NCBI RefSeq assembly: GCF_017355885.1
Contig: NZ_JAFEUU010000010.1
Span: forward strand, 1-64,000
Reading direction: 5' to 3'
Source: Sabulicella rubraurantiaca
GTDB taxonomy: Bacteria; Pseudomonadota; Alphaproteobacteria; Acetobacterales; Acetobacteraceae
Length of the DNA stretch: 64,000 bases
Shown here: one piece after another, positions 58,558-64,000 of the stretch
Numbering within the stretch: position 1 is the first letter of the stretch
Layout: the number at the start of each line of letters is the position of its first letter
Translations under genes and position numbers: made by a program
The notes under the pieces: generated by a model
What the model saw: the letters and a program-made list of their open reading frames with translations, nothing else
Database searches by the model: none
Told to the model about the DNA's origin: nothing

Positions 58558-59334
58558 TTAGTCGCGAACGGCCGCCAATGCCAGGGCCGTTACGCGGTCT
58601 TGCAGCCTTTCGCGCGCCGGTGGAAGGGGGCGGTGCTGCTGGCCGAAGGCGTCACGGGACAGGAAGTGTCCGGTGATGGCAAGCGCCTGCTCCCATTGCG
58701 CCGCATCCCCCGGCGCGGCGGGGTCCAGCAGGAAGGACGGCAGGGGGAAGAGCCGGTCGGCATAAGGGGCGCCCGCTTCCTCCGACACGGCCCGGCCGGA
58801 TTTCGGCGATACGAAGCGCAGCCCCTCCCGCCGACCTGTAGCGGCGCAGGCGGAAAGATCCAGCCCGTAGCCCAGCTCCGCCAGCAGCAGCGCCTCCCAG
58901 CGCACATAGGGGGCAAGGCCCGTCTCCCCGCCCCGGGCGAGGGCGCGGATCACCTCCACCAGGCCACGGAACACGGCGGGGTGCGGCTCGCGCTCCGGCA
59001 GGGCTGCATCGGCCATGGCGCAGCCGGAGGACAGGACGGCCAGCGCCAGCGGGTCATCCATGGCATGGGCGGCGGCGGCGTGGACCGGCTCGGCCGTGTA
59101 GGAGCCCAGCTGTTCCGCGAGGCGGGCCATCCAGCGCGCCTCAACCAGATTGCCGGGCTGCCACAGCGCCACCTGCCGGCGGGACTGGCCGCCCCGTGCC
59201 AGACCGGGATGCTTGCCATGCGCCTCGGTCAGCAGCGCCAGATGGAGGTCCGCCTCGCCATGCGGGCGCGCCGAGAGCACGATCGCCGGGGCGGACCATT
59301 CCACCGTCACGGCCGGGGCGTCCTCACCCCTCAT
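58558..59334 (-). CDS. recO: DNA repair protein RecO
   Basis: Recombination mediator of the RecFOR pathway (258 residues): an N-terminal OB fold (MRGEDAPAVTVEWSAPAIVL, HGEADLHLALLTEAHGKHPG) and a C-terminal helical part with RWEALLLAELGYGLDLSACA. The zinc-finger cysteines of some RecO are not all present, as usual in alphaproteobacteria. It overlaps the era end by 11 bases. Confidence 0.9.
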   Translation of the reverse strand: MRGEDAPAVTVEWSAPAIVLSARPHGEADLHLALLTEAHGKHPGLARGGQSRRQVALWQPGNLVEARWMARLAEQLGSYTAEPVHAAAAHAMDDPLALAVLSSGCAMADAALPEREPHPAVFRGLVEVIRALARGGETGLAPYVRWEALLLAELGYGLDLSACAATGRREGLRFVSPKSGRAVSEEAGAPYADRLFPLPSFLLDPAAPGDAAQWEQALAITGHFLSRDAFGQQHRPLPPARERLQDRVTALALAAVRD

Positions 59335-60247
59335 CCTCCAGGCCCAGGGCCCGGAGGCGGGAGCGCTCCTCGTCCCAGCCTGGCCGTTCCTTGACGTTCA
59401 GGAAGAGGTGGATGGGGCGTTCCAGCAATTCCGTCAGCTCCAGCCGGGCGCGGCGGCCGATCTCACGGATGCGGGCGCCCTTCTCGCCGATGATGATCGC
59501 CTTCTGACCAGCGCGGCCGACATAGATGGTGCAGTCCACCCGCGCTGAGCCATCCTCGCGCTCCGTCCACATCTCGGTCTCGACCGTGGCGTGGTGGGGG
59601 ACTTCCTCATGCGTCTGGCGCAGGATCTGCTCGCGCACCACCTCGGCCGCCAGCATCCGGTTGGGCAGGTCTGAGAGCTCGTCCTCGGGGAACATCCAGG
59701 GGCCGGGGGGCATGGCGGCGGCCAGCTTCTCCCGCAGCCGATCCAGGCCCTGCGACTTGGAGGCGCTGATCATGAAGGACTCCGCGAAGTCCAGCAGCCC
59801 GTGCAGCTCCGCGGCCAGGGGCAGCAGCGTCTCGCGTGGGATCAGATCCACCTTGTTCAGCGCCAGCCAGATCGGCCGCTGCCCCTGCACGGAGCGCAGC
59901 TTCTCGATGATCGCGCGCACCGGCTCGGTCAGGCCGGATTTCGCGTCCACCACCAACAGGGCGAAGTCGGCATCCTGCGCCCCGCCCCAGGCGGCGCTGA
60001 CCATGGCGCGATCCAGGCGGCGGCGCGGCGCGAAGATGCCGGGCGTGTCCACCAGCACGATCTGCGCCTCGCCCTCCATCAGCACGGCGCGGATGCGGAA
60101 GCGCGTCGTCTGCGGCTTGGGCGAGACGATGGAGACCTTGGTGCCCGCCAGCGCATTCACCAGCGTGGACTTGCCCGCATTGGGCGCGCCCAGGATGGCG
60201 ACGAAGCCGCAGCGCCGTCCGGCCTCGCCCTCGCTTTCCCCGCTCAT
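59324..60247 (-). CDS. era: GTPase Era
   Basis: Ribosome assembly GTPase of 307 residues. G1 VAILGAPNAGKSTLVNALAG (about residues 15-34), G3 DTPGI, G4 NKVD and the C-terminal KH domain with GEKGARIREIGRRARLELTE, which binds the 3' end of 16S rRNA. Its start overlaps the rnc stop by 4 bases (ATGA). Confidence 0.96.
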   Translation of the reverse strand: MSGESEGEAGRRCGFVAILGAPNAGKSTLVNALAGTKVSIVSPKPQTTRFRIRAVLMEGEAQIVLVDTPGIFAPRRRLDRAMVSAAWGGAQDADFALLVVDAKSGLTEPVRAIIEKLRSVQGQRPIWLALNKVDLIPRETLLPLAAELHGLLDFAESFMISASKSQGLDRLREKLAAAMPPGPWMFPEDELSDLPNRMLAAEVVREQILRQTHEEVPHHATVETEMWTEREDGSARVDCTIYVGRAGQKAIIIGEKGARIREIGRRARLELTELLERPIHLFLNVKERPGWDEERSRLRALGLEDEG

Positions 60248-60909
60248 CCTTCCAGTTCCTTCAGCCAGTTCTCAGCGGCCGCGGATTCCGCGGCGCGCTT
60301 GCTTTCGCCCATCCCCTCCGCCTCGCGCCCCTCGGCGCGCACGCTGACGACGAAGACCGGGGCGTGGGGCGGCCCCGCCGTGCTGACCAACCGGTATTCC
60401 GGCAGGCCCAGACCCTTGCCCAACGTCCATTCCTGCAAGCGGTTCTTGGCGCTGCTGCGCGGGCGCGGATCGGCCGCCATGGCGTCCGCCCATTCGCGGC
60501 GCACCACCTGGCGGGCCGGGTCCAGCCCGCCATCCAGGAACAGGGCGCCCAGCACCGCCTCCAGCGCGTCGGCCAGCACCGTGGCGCGGGCGCGAAGCCC
60601 GGTGCGCCCCTCTGCGGGCGGGACGTTCAGCGCCTCGGCCACACCCATGCGTTCGGCGATGGGGGCGATCACGTCCTGGGAGCAGAGTGTGGCGAGGCGC
60701 TTGCCCAGATCGCCTTCCCGCTCCTCCGGAAATCGCTGCACGAGCCATTCGGCGATCAGCAGGCCCAGCACCCGGTCGCCGAGGAATTCCAGCCGCTCGT
60801 TGCTGTCCAGCATCCGCTTGCGCGGATCGGCGGCGGAACGATGGGTGAGCGCGCGCTCCAGCAGCGCCGGGTCGCGGAATGCGTGGCCCAGCCTTTCCGC
60901 GAGCGTCAC
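60244..60909 (-). CDS. rnc: Ribonuclease III
   Basis: Double-strand-specific RNase (221 residues) with GTG start overlapping the lepB stop (GTGA). The nuclease signature NERLEFLGDRVLGLLIAEWL with the catalytic Glu and Asp, the second acidic site DALEAVLGALFLDGG and a C-terminal dsRNA-binding domain (KNRLQEWTLGKGLGLPEYRL to SKRAAESAAAENWL) are intact. The frame is open upstream over lepB, but only this start fits the family. Confidence 0.94.
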   Translation of the reverse strand: MTLAERLGHAFRDPALLERALTHRSAADPRKRMLDSNERLEFLGDRVLGLLIAEWLVQRFPEEREGDLGKRLATLCSQDVIAPIAERMGVAEALNVPPAEGRTGLRARATVLADALEAVLGALFLDGGLDPARQVVRREWADAMAADPRPRSSAKNRLQEWTLGKGLGLPEYRLVSTAGPPHAPVFVVSVRAEGREAEGMGESKRAAESAAAENWLKELEG

Positions 60910-61661
60910 CGCACCGCGCTCAGCAGGCGGGTCCAGCGGACGGCGAAGGGCCAGTTCCACACCTCCCAGATGCGGGCGCTGCCATCCACGGAGAAGAAGA
61001 TGAACTCGGCCCGCCCCACGAGGTTCTCCCACGGGATCATGCCCACGGCGGAGGGCACGCGGCTGTCCAGCGAGTTGTCGCGGTTGTCGCCCATGGCGAA
61101 GACATGGCCCTCGGGCACGGTGAATTCGGGCGTGTTGTCCAGCGGCGCGTCGTCCGACTGCTCCACGATCAGGTGGGACCGGCCGCCCGGCAGGAATTCC
61201 CGCAGGAGCCGGGCGGTGATGCGCGGCCCATCGCCCTCCACCACGTAGTTGCCCAGGCGCTCTAGCCGTACCGCCTGGCCATTCACGTGCAGCACGCCCT
61301 GGCGGACCTGGATGCGGTCGCCGGGCAGGCCGATGATGCGCTTGATGTAGTCCTGGCGCGTGTCGCGCGGCAGCTTGAACACCGCCACGTCGCCTCGGGC
61401 CGGCATCGCCCCCCAGAGGCGGCCGCCGAACAGGTTCGGGCTGAATGGCATGGAGTGGCGCGAGTAACCGTACGAATACTTGGAGACGAACAGGTAGTCC
61501 CCCACCAGCAGCGTCGGGATCATCGAGCCGGACGGGATGTTGAACGGCTCGAAGGCCACGGTGCGGATGCCGATCGCGATCAGCGCCGCATAGACGATGG
61601 TCTTGATGCTCTCGAGCCAGCCGCCCGACTTCTTCTTCGCCAAGGATGGGGTCTTCGACAT
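60906..61661 (-). CDS. lepB: Signal peptidase I
   Basis: Membrane peptidase that releases exported proteins; 251 residues. One N-terminal membrane helix (IKTIVYAALIAIGIRTVAF), the catalytic Ser46 in NIPSGSMIPTLL, the general-base Lys in GDVAVFKLPRD followed by YIKRIIGLPGDRI, and GDNRDNSLDSR. Alphaproteobacterial type with a single helix. It begins 56 bases after acpS. Confidence 0.94.
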   Translation of the reverse strand: MSKTPSLAKKKSGGWLESIKTIVYAALIAIGIRTVAFEPFNIPSGSMIPTLLVGDYLFVSKYSYGYSRHSMPFSPNLFGGRLWGAMPARGDVAVFKLPRDTRQDYIKRIIGLPGDRIQVRQGVLHVNGQAVRLERLGNYVVEGDGPRITARLLREFLPGGRSHLIVEQSDDAPLDNTPEFTVPEGHVFAMGDNRDNSLDSRVPSAVGMIPWENLVGRAEFIFFSVDGSARIWEVWNWPFAVRWTRLLSAVR

Positions 61662-61717
61662 GATGCGGGGGCTCGGGAGGGGTTGCAGCGGCGATCAAGC
61701 CGAGGCCCGGCAGGGTG

Positions 61718-62125
61718 TCAAGGAAGCGGCACCGCCTCGATGATCACCTGCGCCTCGGCATAAGGGTATTCGTCGGTCATGGTCAGGTGCACCACGGCCC
61801 GGTGCCCCGGCGGCGTCATCGCCGCGAGGCGCGCGGCCGCGCCGCCCGTCATGGCCAGGGTGGGCTGGCCGGAGGGCAGGTTCACCACGCCCAGATCGCG
61901 GTGGAAGATGCCATGGCGGAAGCCCGTGCCCAGCGCCTTACTCGCCGCCTCCTTCGCCGCGAAGCGCTTGGCGTAGGTGCCGGCGCGCAGCCGCTCCGTC
62001 CGCCGTTCCGCCTTGGCGCGCTCCGCCTCCGTGAAGACCCGCTGGAGGAAGCGTTCGCCATGCCGTTCCAGCACCGTCTCGATGCGGCGGATGTCGCAGA
62101 GGTCATTGCCGATGCCGAGGATCAT
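61718..62125 (-). CDS. acpS: Holo-[acyl-carrier-protein] synthase
   Basis: Transfers 4'-phosphopantetheine to acyl carrier protein; 135 residues. [20 protein letters not shown] carries the Mg-binding Asp8 and [16 protein letters not shown] the Glu. pdxJ, which commonly precedes acpS in alphaproteobacteria, is absent; rel lies upstream instead. Confidence 0.94.
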   Translation of the reverse strand: MILGIGNDLCDIRRIETVLERHGERFLQRVFTEAERAKAERRTERLRAGTYAKRFAAKEAASKALGTGFRHGIFHRDLGVVNLPSGQPTLAMTGGAAARLAAMTPPGHRAVVHLTMTDEYPYAEAQVIIEAVPLP

Positions 62126-62216
62126 TGTGCGCCCTCAGGCGCCGGGCGGCCCCTCCGGGGCCTTGGCTTGCGCGCCTCAGACGTGTCGCGCCGGTGGGGC
62201 GGTTGCGAGCTGCGCG

Positions 62217-62234
62217 CGGCCGCCTTCGCGGCCG
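62217..62234 (-). terminator. Hairpin after rel
   Basis: A perfect 7-bp stem CGGCCGC/GCGGCCG with a 4-base loop, 26 bases beyond the rel stop. A second hairpin, GGCCCC/GGGGCC, lies nearer acpS (about 62146-62160). Neither has a U-run. Confidence 0.4.
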
Positions 62235-62260
62235 GAGGAATGCACGGGGGTGTGGTCACA

Positions 62261-64000
62261 CTAGCCCTTCGCCCGGTCCACGCGAATGACGCCCTCGCTG
62301 GCGCGCAGCGTCCCCATCAGCTCCGCGAGGTGGCGGGTGTCGCGCACCTCCACGTCGATCTGCAGTTCGCACTCGTCGTCGTCGCGCTTGCCGAGGCGGA
62401 GATTGGTCAGCGTGCCCTTCTGCTTCGCGATGGCATTGGCGACGCCGGAAAGCAGCCCCGGCCCGTTCACGGCCGAGAGCGCGAGACGCACGGTGTGGGA
62501 GGCGGGACCAAGGGCCGCCTCGTCCCACTCCACGTCCAGGAAGCGTTCGGGCGTCGCCGCGAAATTCTCCAGCATGTGGCAGTCATGGGTGTGGACCGTG
62601 ACGCCCTTGCCGGTGGTGACGATACCCACGATGCGGTCGCCCGGAATGGGGTGGCAGCAATGGGCGAAATGCAGCTGCATCCCAGCGACGAGCCCGGTGA
62701 TGGGCTGGGACGGCACCGCCCGCGTGCCCCCGGCGCGGGAGCGGTTGGCCATCAGCGCCGTCGGCTCCAGCGGGCGGGGCGGGCCGCGCAGCTCCGGGAA
62801 GGCGGCATGGACGACGTCCCGCGCCGAGAGCGAGCCGGAGGCGACGGCGTGGAACAGCTCCTCCACGCCCGACTGGCGCAGCGCCTTGGCCGCGGGCTCC
62901 AGCAGCTTCTCCTGGAAGTCGAGCCCCTGCTGGCGGAACGCCTTGACGATGGCGGTGCGTCCCTCCTCGCGCGCGCGCGCCTTCTCCTCCGCCACGGCGT
63001 AGCGGCGGATGCGGGCCTGCGCCTTGCCGGAGACGACGAACTTCATCCAGGCCGGGTTGGGCTTGCCGCCTTTGGCCGTGATGATCTCGACCTGGTCGCC
63101 ATTCTCCAGCTTGTCGTGCAGCCGGACGATGCGCCCATTCACCTTCGCGCCGACGCAGGCGTCGCCGACCTGGGAATGGACGTGGTAGGCGAAGTCCACC
63201 GGCGTCGCGCCCTGCGGAAGCTCGATCAGGTCGCCCTTCGGGGTGAAGCAGAAGACCAGGTCGCGATGGAGCTCGAGCTTCGTGCTCTCCATCGCGTCAT
63301 TGGCCTCGGGCTCCGTCTCCAGGATGTCGATCAGCGCCCGCACCCAGGGGTAGGAGCGCGCGGGAGCCGCCTCGTTGCTCTGCTTGTAGACCCAATGCGC
63401 CGCCAGGCCGTATTCGGCGATGTGGTGCATCTCCCGCGTGCGGATCTGCACCTCGATCTTCGCCTCGTCGCGACGGCCGGGCAGCAGCACGCCCGTGTGC
63501 AGCGACTGGTAGCCATTGGTCTTGGGCGTGGAGATGTAGTCCTTGAACCGCCCCGCGATCACCTTGAAGGCGTCGTGGATGGCGCCCAGCGCCATGTAGC
63601 AGGCCGGCTTCTCGCTCACGATGAGGCGGAAGGCCATCACGTCGGACAGGCCCTCGAAGGCCACGTTCTTGGCCTGCATCTTGCGCCAGATGGAATAGGG
63701 CGACTTTTCCCGCCCCTGCACCTCCTCGAAGGCGACGCCCGAGGCGGTGAGTGCGTCGCGCAGCTCCTGCTCGATCTCGGCGATGATGTCGGCGGAACGA
63801 CCGCGCAGATAGGTCAGGCGCTGGGCGATGGAGGCCCAGGCCTCCGGGTTCAGCTCACGGAAGCCGAGCGTCTCCAGCTCGGTCTTCAGCGCCTCCATGC
63901 CGATGCGCTCGGCGAGGGGGGCGTAGATCTCCAGCGTTTCGCGCGCGGTGCGGGCGCGCTTCTCCGGCTTCGGGACGAAGGCCAGGGTGCGCATGTTGTG
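62261..64000 (-). CDS. rel: Bifunctional (p)ppGpp synthetase/hydrolase, 3' part
   Basis: The C-terminal ~580 residues of a long Rel/SpoT protein; the 5' end lies beyond the window, whose last codons (HNMRTLAF) are the end of the HD hydrolase domain. Visible in order: the synthetase domain (EEVQGREKSPYSIWRKMQ, STPKTNGYQSLHT), TGS domain (LVFCFTPKGDLIELPQGATP), the zinc-finger/helical part with HFAHCCHPIPGDRIVG and an ACT domain at the end. The synthetase motif is RxKSPYS rather than the RelA EFDD type, in line with a bifunctional enzyme. With DksA at 33.4 kb it gives both arms of the stringent response in this window. Confidence 0.94.
   Translation of the reverse strand, partial: HNMRTLAFVPKPEKRARTARETLEIYAPLAERIGMEALKTELETLGFRELNPEAWASIAQRLTYLRGRSADIIAEIEQELRDALTASGVAFEEVQGREKSPYSIWRKMQAKNVAFEGLSDVMAFRLIVSEKPACYMALGAIHDAFKVIAGRFKDYISTPKTNGYQSLHTGVLLPGRRDEAKIEVQIRTREMHHIAEYGLAAHWVYKQSNEAAPARSYPWVRALIDILETEPEANDAMESTKLELHRDLVFCFTPKGDLIELPQGATPVDFAYHVHSQVGDACVGAKVNGRIVRLHDKLENGDQVEIITAKGGKPNPAWMKFVVSGKAQARIRRYAVAEEKARAREEGRTAIVKAFRQQGLDFQEKLLEPAAKALRQSGVEELFHAVASGSLSARDVVHAAFPELRGPPRPLEPTALMANRSRAGGTRAVPSQPITGLVAGMQLHFAHCCHPIPGDRIVGIVTTGKGVTVHTHDCHMLENFAATPERFLDVEWDEAALGPASHTVRLALSAVNGPGLLSGVANAIAKQKGTLTNLRLGKRDDDECELQIDVEVRDTRHLAELMGTLRASEGVIRVDRAKG

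Overview
The window is high-GC DNA from an alphaproteobacterium, most likely of the Acetobacteraceae (Roseomonas-like). The basis is a FliX gene (a flagellar regulator confined to alphaproteobacteria), the runs maf-rnaseG-yacG-tRNA-Phe and acpS-lepB-rnc-era-recO, and a three-subunit FAD sugar/alcohol dehydrogenase of the acetic-acid-bacterial type. Taxonomy is inferred from gene content only.

Layout. 1-12.4 kb (minus strand): a transcription/translation block rplK-rplA-rplJ-rplL-rpoB-rpoC-rpsL-rpsG-tuf (tuf cut by the edge). fusA is missing between rpsG and tuf, and nusG/secE are missing above rplK. 12.6-15.0 kb: a decayed integrative element in tRNA-Pro(CGG), with a duplicated tRNA 3' end, a frameshifted tyrosine integrase and a frameshifted exported protein with a PEP-CTERM-like tail. 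15.1-24.7 kb: thiE-phzF-fkbM, a TerB-like gene, a repeat-containing lipoprotein, an acyl-CoA synthetase/GNAT fusion, and a hydrolase, a SAF-type dehydrogenase and an SDR. 24.7-26.1 kb: speD and speE for spermidine, separated by a good terminator.

26.3-36.3 kb: a flagellar locus in decay. flgH has an internal deletion and flgI has a one-base frameshift, while fliX, dksA, flgJ and a FlgN-like gene remain open. About 6 kb of unrelated genes (a FAD dehydrogenase complex, a second GMC oxidoreductase and an SRAP protein) lie between flgH and dksA. A textbook sigma-54 promoter still precedes flgI. 36.3-40.3 kb: a tight five-gene operon with overlapping start and stop codons (RibD-like reductase, zinc-less MDR dehydrogenase, aberrant 6-pyruvoyl-tetrahydropterin synthase homologue, GT4 glycosyltransferase, methyltransferase). 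It looks like an undescribed pathway for a modified, glycosylated pterin-like compound and is the best candidate here for a new system. 40.3-46.5 kb: dcd, murA, hisG, hisD, infA, maf, an RNase E/G homologue, yacG and tRNA-Phe.

46.5-49.1 kb: a second decayed tRNA-targeted island, in tRNA-Phe. It has a 57-bp degenerate duplication of the tRNA 3' half, a serine hydrolase as its only clear gene, and paired 9-bp repeats 11 bp apart at each end that look like integrase arm sites. 49.1-56.3 kb: an orphan Bug-type binding protein, a MarR regulator with a palindromic operator over the promoter of a DUF1428/VOC operon, a flavodoxin-like protein, a DenD-like dehydrogenase and an AI-2E family membrane protein with an extra C-terminal domain. 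56.3-64 kb (minus): parC, recO, era, rnc, lepB, acpS and the 3' part of rel/spoT; pdxJ is missing between rel and acpS.

Four candidate promoters (rpsL, rplK, tRNA-Pro, tRNA-Phe) share a TxGxxx-N17-TAGA plan. Frameshifts occur only in dispensable genes, while every large essential gene is open end to end, which favours real gene decay over poor sequence.
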